This document shows positions 1 to 6,069 of a stretch of DNA of 9,833 nucleotides, in pieces. Position 1 is the stretch's first letter; each line of letters starts with the position of its first letter. The position numbers and the translations under genes are program-made. Below the pieces are notes generated by a model, which saw only the letters and a program-made list of their open reading frames with translations, did not search any database and was not told the DNA's origin. The DNA comes from Anaerolineales bacterium (GTDB taxonomy: Bacteria; Chloroflexota; Anaerolineae; Anaerolineales; Villigracilaceae), in the NCBI GenBank assembly GCA_017882065.1, contig JADGQD010000064.1:1-9833 (forward strand), read 5' to 3'.

Positions 1-1
1 A

Positions 2-2914
2 CAACCCTACTACACCCAGATCGGCGCCGGGACGATGAACCCGGCCACCTTCCTGCGAGTGCTCGGCCCCGAGCCGTGGAACGTCGGCTACGTGGAACCG
101 TCCATCCGCCCCGATGATGGGCGCTACGGCGAGAACCCCAACCGCTTCCAGCAGCACACCCAGTTCCAGGTCATCCTGAAACCCGACCCCGGCAACCCGG
201 TCGAACTCTACCTCCAGTCGCTGGAGGCCATCGGCATCAACCCGCGCCAGCACGACATTCGTCTCGTGGAAGATAACTGGGAACAGCCCGCCATCTCGGC
301 TTGGGGCCTGGGCTGGGAGATCTGGCTGGACGGTCAGGAGATCACCCAGTTCACCTATTTCCAGCAGGTCGGCGGTCAAAGCCTTGACCCGGTGGCGGTT
401 GAGATCACTTACGGCCTCGAGCGCATCCTCATCGCTCTCAACAACGCCGCCGCCATCTGGGACGAACCCTGGGGCACGGGCGTCACCTATGGTGAAGTCC
501 GCCGCCACGACGAGTTCGAGCAGAGTAAATACTATTTTGAAACTGCCGACGTGACCCGCCTGCGCCAGATGTACGATCTCTACAAGGCCGAGGCTGAAGC
601 CTGCCTGGCCCAGGGGCTGGTCGTCCCGGCCCACGACTACGTGCTGAAATGCTCGCACACCTTCAACGTGCTGGATACGCGCGGCGCCATCGGCGTGACC
701 GAGCGCCAAGCCTTCTTTGGCCAGATGCGCGACCTGGCCCGGCGCGTGGCCGAGACCTGGCTGGAACAGCGCAAGGAGCAGGAATATCCTTTGTTGAAAG
801 GTGATCAGGAATCTGGAAATCAGGTAATCAGGCAGAAACCTGATTACCCAATCCCTAATCACCCGGGTGACTTTCTCCTGGAAATCGGCGTCGAAGAACT
901 CCCTGCCTCGGACCTGGATTCAGCTATTGAGCAACTGAAAGTCAATGTTCCCAAGTTATTGGACGATCTGCACCTCGAGCATGGGGCCGTCAGCGTCTCA
1001 GGGACCCCGCGTCGGCTGGCCGTTATGGTGGATTCACTCGCCACGCGTCAGCCCGACCGCGCGGACTTAGTCAAGGGTCCGCCCGCTGAACGCGCCTTTG
1101 ATAAAGACGGCAAACCAACTCCCGCCTCAATTGGTTTCGCCAGGAAGAACGGTCTCGAACCTTCTGCCCTCGAAGTCCGCGAGATGGACGGGGGCAAGTA
1201 TGTCGTCGCGGTGGTCAAACAGGTCGGACGTCCAACTCCCGAAGTGCTGACCGGGTCCCTGTCAGGGCTGGTGGCGGGCATCAAGTTCGACAAGTCCATG
1301 CGTTGGAACGCGAGCGGCGTCGCTTTCTCGCGTCCGCTCCGCTGGCTGGTGGCGCTGTTAGGGGCGTCTGTTATCCCATTTGAATATGCCGGTCTGACAG
1401 CCGGTCGCACCACGCGTGGCCTGCGCCCGTATAATTCGCCGGAGATCGAAATCCCGGGTGCGGAAAAGTATTTTGAAATCATCAGGAAGAAGGGCATTGT
1501 GCTGGACGTGGAGGAGCGCAAGGCGCTCATCGAGGCCGGGGTCAGGGAACTGGCCGCCTCGGTCAAGGGCGAGGCCATCATGCCGCCCGAACTGCTGGCT
1601 GAGGTAGCCAACCTGGTCGAGAAGCCCATGCCGTTGTTGGGTGGTTTTGAAAAAGAATTTCTGGCTCTCCCCGAAGATGTGCTCATCTCGGTGATGAAGA
1701 AGCACCAGCGCTATTTCCCCATCCGACGCGCGGGGGCGACTCATGAGTCACCCCTGCTCCCGAATTTTATCGTTGTCCGCAACGGCGACGAGCAGGGTCT
1801 CGACCTGGTGCGCCAGGGCAACGAGCACGTCGTCCGCGCCCGCTTTACGGACGCGAATTTCTTCGTGCGCGAAGACTTGAAACACAAACTGGAAGACTTC
1901 CGCCCGCGTCTGGGTACGCTGATGTTCCAGAAGAAACTCGGCTCGATGCTTGATAAAAACAAGCGCGTCGAAAAACTGACCGAGGTGCTTGTCCCGATGC
2001 TCGGCTTGGAAGCGGACGAGGCTGTCTTTGCACGCCGCGCTGCCCACTTGCTGAAGGCCGACCTGGTCAGCAAGATGGTAATCGAGATGACCTCGCTGCA
2101 AGGGGTCATGGGACGCGAGTATGCCCGGCGGGACGGCGAAGCCCCGGCGGTAGCCGAGGCCATCGGCGAGCAGTACCAGCCTGTCCCGCAGACCAGGCCC
2201 GGTTTGGCGGTGACACTGGCCGACCGGTTGGATTCGCTCGCCGGTCTGTTCGCGGCAGGGCTGGCCCCGTCTGGCACGAAAGACCCGTTCGGCCTGCGGC
2301 GCGCCGCCATCGGCGTGGTCCAGCCGCTCATTGAGCACGAGATCAACTTTGACCTGCGCAGCGCGTTGAAGTCCGCTGCCGCGCTGGAACCGGTTCCGGT
2401 CACGGACGAGGTCCAGGCGCAGGTGCTGGAGTTCATCACCGGGCGATTGCATGTTGTGTTGATGGACATGGGCTACAGGTATGATGTAGTGGACGCCGTC
2501 CTGGCGGTGCAGTCGGATAACCCGGCGGGCGCGGCGCGGGCCGTCAAGCAGTTGACTGCCTGGGTTGCCCGCCCGGACTGGAGCACACTCCTGCCGGGAT
2601 ATGCACGCTGCGTGCGCATTACGCGCGACCAGAAGGAAAAGTTCACCGTCAAACCGAAATGCTTCGTCGAGGCAGCGGAGAAGAAACTTTTCGCGGCGTT
2701 GGAGGAAGCCGAAAAACGGAAGCGGGCTCCCGGATCCGCGGACGATTTCCTGAACGCCTTCGTCCCCATGATCCCGGCAATCAACGAGTTCTTCGATAAA
2801 GTCCTGGTAATGGCAGAGGCCAAGTCCGTGAAGGAAAACCGTCTCGGGCTGCTGCAAAGGATTGCATCCCTGGCAGATGGAATTGCAGATTTGAGCAAGC
2901 TGGAAGGTTTTTAG
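2..2914 (+). CDS. glyQS: Glycyl-tRNA synthetase, fused alpha-beta chain (5' end outside window)
   Basis: This enzyme attaches glycine to tRNA-Gly in the cytoplasm. The reading frame is open from base 2, and the residues before the first ATG at base 35 (Q-P-Y-Y-T-Q-I-G-A-G-T) match the conserved VGAGT segment of GlyQ. That ATG is therefore internal, and roughly 30 residues are probably missing. The alpha half (about bases 2-795) shows GRYGENPNR, VEDNWE, WGLGWE, TQFTYFQQVGG and EITYGLER, the class II catalytic core. The beta half starts near base 871 with FLLEIGVEELPASDLDSAI, as separate GlyS proteins do, then KKHQRYFP (about 1700), LADRLDSLAGLF, GTKDPFGLRRAA, and a C-terminal helical anticodon-binding region ending in VKENRLGLLQRIASLADGIADLS. 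Separate subunits are the commoner state in bacteria, while one-chain forms are known, for example in Chlamydia. The family call is certain, and only the true start is unknown. Confidence 0.97.
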   Translation, partial: QPYYTQIGAGTMNPATFLRVLGPEPWNVGYVEPSIRPDDGRYGENPNRFQQHTQFQVILKPDPGNPVELYLQSLEAIGINPRQHDIRLVEDNWEQPAISAWGLGWEIWLDGQEITQFTYFQQVGGQSLDPVAVEITYGLERILIALNNAAAIWDEPWGTGVTYGEVRRHDEFEQSKYYFETADVTRLRQMYDLYKAEAEACLAQGLVVPAHDYVLKCSHTFNVLDTRGAIGVTERQAFFGQMRDLARRVAETWLEQRKEQEYPLLKGDQESGNQVIRQKPDYPIPNHPGDFLLEIGVEELPASDLDSAIEQLKVNVPKLLDDLHLEHGAVSVSGTPRRLAVMVDSLATRQPDRADLVKGPPAERAFDKDGKPTPASIGFARKNGLEPSALEVREMDGGKYVVAVVKQVGRPTPEVLTGSLSGLVAGIKFDKSMRWNASGVAFSRPLRWLVALLGASVIPFEYAGLTAGRTTRGLRPYNSPEIEIPGAEKYFEIIRKKGIVLDVEERKALIEAGVRELAASVKGEAIMPPELLAEVANLVEKPMPLLGGFEKEFLALPEDVLISVMKKHQRYFPIRRAGATHESPLLPNFIVVRNGDEQGLDLVRQGNEHVVRARFTDANFFVREDLKHKLEDFRPRLGTLMFQKKLGSMLDKNKRVEKLTEVLVPMLGLEADEAVFARRAAHLLKADLVSKMVIEMTSLQGVMGREYARRDGEAPAVAEAIGEQYQPVPQTRPGLAVTLADRLDSLAGLFAAGLAPSGTKDPFGLRRAAIGVVQPLIEHEINFDLRSALKSAAALEPVPVTDEVQAQVLEFITGRLHVVLMDMGYRYDVVDAVLAVQSDNPAGAARAVKQLTAWVARPDWSTLLPGYARCVRITRDQKEKFTVKPKCFVEAAEKKLFAALEEAEKRKRAPGSADDFLNAFVPMIPAINEFFDKVLVMAEAKSVKENRLGLLQRIASLADGIADLSKLEGF
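800..863. repeat. Palindromic DNA encoding the GlyRS alpha-beta linker
   Basis: A perfect 10-bp inverted repeat, GGTAATCAGG at 823-832 and CCTGATTACC at 839-848, encloses a 6-base loop. An outer pair, GGTGATCAGG at 800-809 and CCTAATCACC at 854-863, is complementary except for one position. The whole block is read in frame as a polar, proline-containing linker between the alpha and beta domains. The geometry resembles small palindromic repeats inserted into protein-coding genes, although natural linker drift cannot be excluded. Confidence 0.6.
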
Positions 2915-2959
2915 GATGTCAATTCAAGCGGCAGGATCGCGTCCATTGGAAGGGGCGAA

Positions 2960-3121
2960 ATGACGCTCGAAGAAATGAAAGTCCAGGTGGATGCGATCAT
3001 GCGGCGGTATCCGACCTCTACCCCTTAGATTGGAACTGAATAAGCAGCCTCCTGTGCGCAGTACAATGAAGTCATCCAATCTGCGGGGGAAGCACAAATG
3101 ATTTATTGGGATAAGATAGAG
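2960..3121 (+). pseudogene. Possible remnant of a small gene after glyQS
   Basis: An ATG at 2960 follows a GGAAGGGG ribosome-binding-like stretch and opens a 22-codon frame (MTLEEMKVQVDAIMRRYP and four more residues), closed by TAG at 3026. A second in-frame stop, TAA, lies at 3041. The same frame then continues with protein-like sequence (QYNEVIQSAGEAQMIYWDKI, 3059-3118) until the terminator hairpin. Charged and hydrophobic residues alternate in a helical pattern on both sides of the stops, which suggests a short protein of about 50 residues broken by point changes. A 15-codon ORF (2916-2963) lies just upstream and overlaps it by ATGA. No family is recognised. It could equally be non-coding spacer. 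Confidence 0.25.
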
Positions 3122-3165
3122 AACCGAAGACGGAGGAGAGTGGGACCTCCGTCCTCGGTTCTTTT
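3121..3165 (+). terminator. Rho-independent terminator after glyQS
   Basis: The 16-base arms 3121-3136 and 3146-3161 pair with a single A-C mismatch around a 9-base loop. TTTT follows at 3162-3165, with a second run, TTTTT, at 3172-3176. The hairpin lies between convergent genes. It has a clear T tract only on the + strand, so it mainly ends glyQS transcripts. The opposite strand reads CTCTATCTTAT after the stem, which could serve weakly for the minus-strand operon. Confidence 0.85.
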
Positions 3166-3186
3166 AAAGTGTTTTTCTACTCGTCA

Positions 3187-4512
3187 TCAGTGCTTTGTTT
3201 GAAAGCTGTCTATATATACTTTTATTGACGGCACAGAGGTCAGTTTATCAAAGAAGAAATTATTTACCACGTTAATGACCCGGTCTCGGGCAGCTTCGGC
3301 ATCCGGGCTCAATTGCTGGTTGGTCTTCTGATGGGAAAGATCATCGCGCAGCTTCAACAGCAGGCGGACAATTTCAGTTTCCTGGTCGCCTTCCAGGGCA
3401 CTGACCACTGAAATTATCAACTGGTCAGTTTGGGCCAGCACTTGCTCCACCGTAATGGGTGTGGATGGGTCGCAGCAGTCCTCAATGGTGCGGATGAGCG
3501 ACCAGACCTGATAGAGCATGGAAGCCGGTTCGTCGAACAAATCGCGAATAAAAGCCGCTTCCTCATAACGCCCGACCAGGCGAAAAACGTTATACATCCG
3601 TTTGGCAGCTTTACCATAGTTAAGATCTTTGGTCAGGTACTTGTTGACCTCTTTCTCCAGTTGAGTTACATAGTCATCCAGCGCGTTGGCAGAGACATGC
3701 TGGGCGATCTTGGAGAAGATGGGGATGGACTCGGCATCCAGGTAAACTTCCTGGAAGTAGGGATCGAGGTAGCCGTCCAGCGGGATGATGGAACCATCCA
3801 GCGTTTCCCAGGTCACATCCAGCATATTGCTGGCATTGGCCAGGCGGCTGCGTACCGGATCGGCAATGACCCAATCCAATTTGCACCAGCCAGGCTCAGC
3901 CGCCACATCCTCCCAGCGGATGACGACTGCTGTACCATCCGGCTTGAAAGCGTCAAATTGACCGGCGCGCACCTCTCCTGCGTTCCATGAAATGGGTGCA
4001 CCGGATTTGTTCGTCCCCTCACCCTTGACCGTTTCAAACGGGTACGAGCCAAATTTGACCTCGATCAGTTGGAAGGTCGACCCTTTCATCGTTTGGATGG
4101 CTTTCTCGCGCATTACATCTGATAGGATACGGCAGGCTTCTTCGCGGCTGGCGGCCTTGATGTTGACTCGTTCAAAATAGTCACAGTCACCCGGGTAAGT
4201 CTGGATCTTGGACTGGGCTGCCGACCCGGAGAGGGCCAGCGCGGTTTCTACAACGCCGGGACGGTCGGGGATTTCGACGATTTTGCCAATCTGTCGGAAA
4301 TAGTCCAGATCCTTCGGGCTGAAATCGAGCATGGTTACCTTATAGCCGAAGACGCCCGAACGGGTATCCACCACAAGGTCATCGGATGCTTGCGTCGCCG
4401 CGATGGCTGTCAGCCATTGCAGGGCTTCTTCTTTATCCATTTCCACACCCATGCGTCGGGCGGATTTGATGATGTTCTTTAAATTGGCAACATGCGGTTT
4501 AGATTTGCTCAT
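3187..4512 (-). CDS. Uncharacterised 441-aa protein with nucleotidyltransferase-like motif
   Basis: I do not recognise this family by name. The most telling segment is residues 94-116: a hydrophobic stretch, then G96-S97, then D109-C-D111-Y-F-E. This fits the hG[GS]...[DE]h[DE]h signature of the DNA polymerase beta-like nucleotidyltransferase fold. D213 in KLDWVIAD could be the third acidic residue. Residues 282-325 (KYLTKDLNYGKAAKRMYNVFRLVGRYEEA) form a basic helical stretch of the kind that follows such domains, and the C-terminal 110 residues look all-helical. There is no signal peptide or membrane segment, so it should be cytoplasmic. The ATG is preceded by AAAGGA (minus strand, bases 4520-4525) at 7 bases' spacing, which supports the start. 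It lies 35 bases after the exonuclease gene and is probably co-transcribed. The catalytic assignment is inference; a degenerate or non-catalytic fold is possible. Confidence 0.9.
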   Translation of the reverse strand: MSKSKPHVANLKNIIKSARRMGVEMDKEEALQWLTAIAATQASDDLVVDTRSGVFGYKVTMLDFSPKDLDYFRQIGKIVEIPDRPGVVETALALSGSAAQSKIQTYPGDCDYFERVNIKAASREEACRILSDVMREKAIQTMKGSTFQLIEVKFGSYPFETVKGEGTNKSGAPISWNAGEVRAGQFDAFKPDGTAVVIRWEDVAAEPGWCKLDWVIADPVRSRLANASNMLDVTWETLDGSIIPLDGYLDPYFQEVYLDAESIPIFSKIAQHVSANALDDYVTQLEKEVNKYLTKDLNYGKAAKRMYNVFRLVGRYEEAAFIRDLFDEPASMLYQVWSLIRTIEDCCDPSTPITVEQVLAQTDQLIISVVSALEGDQETEIVRLLLKLRDDLSHQKTNQQLSPDAEAARDRVINVVNNFFFDKLTSVPSIKVYIDSFQTKH

Positions 4513-4547
4513 GGAAGGTTCCTTTCATTGGCAAGGTTCAAAGGACA

Positions 4548-5126
4548 TCATAGTATGGATCCATCTTGCTGTCCCGCCGCTTCCAACAGTAATTTACGGA
4601 AGATTTCACCCTGGTCGAGGGCATCTCTCAGGGCATGATGGATCAGCGCCGGCTGGTTTAGATAGCGCCGTCCGAGGAACTGCATGGTGGTTTCTGCCCA
4701 GGGTACTTTTGCCAGCCCCATATAGTACGATTTGATATCAATCGCCGCGTGGCCGAAAGGGTTGTGCCCCAGGAAGCGGTGGAAATAGTCGTTGACAAAC
4801 ATCCAGTCGAAGGGGGCGTTGAAGCCCACAAAAACCGGACGTTGACCGGCCGGGAGGGCCTCCTGCAGCCAGGTTTCGAAGCGGCGCATGGCCTCGGCCG
4901 GGTCCACACCTTCCACGGCCAGTTTCTCCAAGGAAAAGCCGCAGGATTCCAGGGCCTCCGGGCGGAATAACAAGTTGACAGGTTTGAGTTCGATATAAAA
5001 ATTCCGGTCTGGAAAAACAACAGAACAGGCACCGATTGCCAGCAGCGAATACTGGGAAGGATTCGGCCCGGCGGATTCCACATCCACAGAGATGTAGGTT
5101 TCGACGTTGGCTGGGGTGATGGTCAT
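4548..5126 (-). CDS. DEDDh-family 3'-5' exonuclease (RNase T / DnaQ-like)
   Basis: This is a 192-residue single-domain nuclease that should trim nucleic acid 3' ends using two metal ions. All the exonuclease motifs are visible: Exo I D15-V-E17 (ISVDVES), Exo II N103 and D107 (GFNAPFDW), and Exo III H163 and D168 (HHALRDA), which places it in the DEDDh subgroup. D130 in AIDIKSYY lies in the usual stretch before Exo III. Length and spacing resemble RNase T and DnaQ-type stand-alone exonucleases, so the substrate could be RNA or DNA. The ATG at 5126 was chosen because AGGAG lies 8 bases upstream and a promoter is positioned to start transcription about 23 bases before it. A TTG at 5156 in frame would overlap the -10 box. 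It is the first gene of a two-gene operon with the nucleotidyltransferase-like gene downstream. Confidence 0.92.
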   Translation of the reverse strand: MTITPANVETYISVDVESAGPNPSQYSLLAIGACSVVFPDRNFYIELKPVNLLFRPEALESCGFSLEKLAVEGVDPAEAMRRFETWLQEALPAGQRPVFVGFNAPFDWMFVNDYFHRFLGHNPFGHAAIDIKSYYMGLAKVPWAETTMQFLGRRYLNQPALIHHALRDALDQGEIFRKLLLEAAGQQDGSIL

Positions 5127-5134
5127 GCAGGCGG

Positions 5135-5139
5135 CTCCT
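5135..5139 (-). promoter_or_regulatory. Ribosome-binding site fixing the exonuclease start
   Basis: The minus strand reads AGGAG here, 8 bases before the ATG at 5126. This is a strong Shine-Dalgarno match at good spacing, and it decides the start against the upstream TTG at 5156. Confidence 0.8.
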
Positions 5140-5155
5140 GGAGTGTAATACCGCA

Positions 5156-5184
5156 ATTCTACCCCATATGACAGATGACTTCAA
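5156..5184 (-). promoter_or_regulatory. Promoter for the exonuclease operon
   Basis: The minus strand has TTGAAG (5184-5179) and TAGAAT (5161-5156) separated by exactly 17 bases, a good match to a housekeeping sigma promoter. Transcription would start near 5149, leaving a leader of about 23 bases that contains the AGGAG site. The distances fit well with the chosen start codon. Confidence 0.65.
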
Positions 5185-5220
5185 AAGATTTGATTCTTCC
5201 CGCTTGCCTTCGAATTGGTT

Positions 5221-5250
5221 TTGATGTAAAGTAACAGTTGTAAATATAGA
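5221..5250 (+). promoter_or_regulatory. Candidate promoter for the thioesterase gene
   Basis: TTGATG (5221-5226) and TATAGA (5245-5250) are separated by 18 bases. A start near 5257 would leave a leader of about 130 bases before the thioesterase ATG. No better promoter is evident in 5281-5385, but the region is AT-rich and chance matches are likely. Confidence 0.35.
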
Positions 5251-5278
5251 ATTCCTTGTTATCTATTCCTTACTTTAC
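5226..5278. repeat. 9-bp inverted repeat in the divergent intergenic region
   Basis: GTAAAGTAA (5226-5234) and TTACTTTAC (5270-5278) are perfect reverse complements separated by 35 bases. The left arm lies in the spacer of the candidate thioesterase promoter and the right arm just after its expected start site. It could be a two-half-site operator or an RNA stem, or a coincidence in AT-rich DNA. Confidence 0.4.
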
Positions 5279-5385
5279 CTTTACTGCTTCTTGCATAAAT
5301 CCATGAACTTTCCCGTATCGAAGGGCTCGAAAATAATGAGAATTAAGTTCGGATATTTACGCAGTACTCTGTAGGACAGCCATCT

Positions 5386-5877
5386 ATGACTCAAAAACCT
5401 TTCCAGGATTACTACCCCGACGCATTAGCCCACTGCTACGGATGCGGCAAACTCAATGAACACGGGCACCAGATCAAGAGTTACTGGGACGGGGAAGAAT
5501 CCGTCTGTCATTTCATGCCCAGGCCGTATCACATCGCCATCCCCGGATACGTTTACGGCGGACTGCTAGCCTCGCTCATTGACTGTCACGGCACAGGGGC
5601 AGCCGCCGCGGCCGCGTATCGCGCAGAGCATCGTGCCATGGATACCGAACCTGCATTTCGTTTTCTCACTGCCTCTCTGCATGTAGATTTTCTCAAACCT
5701 ACTCCATTAGGCATTGAATTGGAAATACGCGGTAAAGTGAAAGAAGTCAAAGGGCGAAAAATTGTCATCGAGGAATGGATCGTTGCCAACGGCATCACCA
5801 CAGTGCGCGGCGAGGTGGCCGCTGTCCAGGTTCCTGATGGGATGATGGAGGCGTTGTTGAAAGGGAAACCTGATTAG
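5386..5877 (+). CDS. PaaI-type hotdog-fold thioesterase
   Basis: A 163-residue soluble protein of the PaaI/4HBT hotdog superfamily, whose members hydrolyse acyl-CoA thioesters in the cytoplasm. The N-terminus carries C17-Y-G-C20-G, a cysteine pair found in many PaaI-like proteins. It is followed by H49-I-A-I-P-G and YGGLLASLIDCHGTGAAAA (residues 57-75), the loop and central hotdog helix. D66 is the probable catalytic or polarising acid. The strands FLTASLHVDFLKPTP, ELEIRGKVKEVKGRKIVIE and TTVRGEVAAVQVP complete the sheet. The length is normal for the family. AGGA at 5373-5376, 9 bases before the ATG, supports the start. It is divergent from the exonuclease operon and separated from dnaG by a terminator, so it appears to be monocistronic. 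The acyl substrate cannot be told from sequence; roles in fatty acid or aromatic acid turnover are both possible. Confidence 0.9.
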   Translation: MTQKPFQDYYPDALAHCYGCGKLNEHGHQIKSYWDGEESVCHFMPRPYHIAIPGYVYGGLLASLIDCHGTGAAAAAAYRAEHRAMDTEPAFRFLTASLHVDFLKPTPLGIELEIRGKVKEVKGRKIVIEEWIVANGITTVRGEVAAVQVPDGMMEALLKGKPD

Positions 5878-5948
5878 TGGAAATGCGCTGCACTTATGTA
5901 GGAAAATCTTCGCAAGGGTTGTACGACTTCAATCTTCGGAGGGAAATT

Positions 5949-6005
5949 ATGCACCGACTTCTTTTTGTCATTCTTCTACCCAACCGGCCCCCGTATTCGA
6001 TCTGA
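5949..6005 (+). CDS. Short ORF, possible leader peptide ahead of dnaG
   Basis: An 18-codon frame, MHRLLFVILLPNRPPYSI, is preceded by GGAGGG (5938-5943) at 5 bases' spacing, one of the best ribosome-binding sites in the window. The last codons run through the left arm of the following terminator, and the TGA (6003-6005) lies in its loop. A ribosome translating to the stop would cover the left arm and block hairpin formation. That is the layout of a translation-coupled attenuator. The codons show no strong run of one amino acid (four Leu, three Pro, two Arg), so no obvious sensing signal is present. It may simply be a chance ORF in the thioesterase trailer. Confidence 0.4.
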   Translation: MHRLLFVILLPNRPPYSI

Positions 6006-6021
6006 GAACGGGGGCTTTTTT
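5987..6021 (+). terminator. Rho-independent terminator between the thioesterase gene and dnaG
   Basis: GCCCCCGT (5987-5994) pairs perfectly with ACGGGGGC (6008-6015) around a 13-base loop, followed by six T (6016-6021). It ends 110-144 bases after the thioesterase stop and 49 bases before the dnaG ATG. It insulates dnaG from upstream transcription or, with the short ORF above, acts as an attenuator. A terminator in front of dnaG is also a known feature of the E. coli rpsU-dnaG-rpoD operon. Confidence 0.88.
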
Positions 6022-6029
6022 ATAACAAC

Positions 6030-6058
6030 TTGCGTGGCATCCTAACTGCGTCTATAAT
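6030..6058 (+). promoter_or_regulatory. Promoter for dnaG-rpoD, giving a near-leaderless transcript
   Basis: TTGCGT (6030-6035) and a perfect TATAAT (6053-6058) are separated by exactly 17 bases. Transcription should begin around 6064-6066, only 4-6 bases before the dnaG ATG at 6070. The 9 bases before the ATG (AACCAAGCC) contain no Shine-Dalgarno sequence, which fits translation of a leaderless or nearly leaderless mRNA. Confidence 0.75.
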
Positions 6059-6069
6059 TCAACCAAGCC

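Noticed and set aside
1748..2857. Long open frame on the minus strand opposite glyQS
   Set aside because: It is a by-product of GC-rich codons on the other strand. It has no recognisable motifs, and the + strand is fully accounted for by GlyRS beta.
3430..3990. 186-codon + strand frame opposite the nucleotidyltransferase-like gene
   Set aside because: No motif or convincing start was seen. The minus-strand protein has a ribosome-binding site, operon context and a fold-like motif pattern.
5127..5156. Ten-residue longer exonuclease starting at TTG 5156
   Set aside because: It would begin inside the -10 box of the likely promoter, whereas the ATG at 5126 has AGGAG 8 bases upstream.
5157..5385. 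Search for a tRNA, riboswitch or small RNA in the divergent intergenic region
   Set aside because: No cloverleaf, conserved riboswitch core or terminator hairpin was visible; only promoter-like elements and one inverted repeat.
5865..5876. Twelve-base match between the thioesterase 3' end and the GlyRS linker palindrome (835-846)
   Set aside because: A few matches of this length are expected by chance in a window this size, and the inverted partner is missing at the thioesterase.
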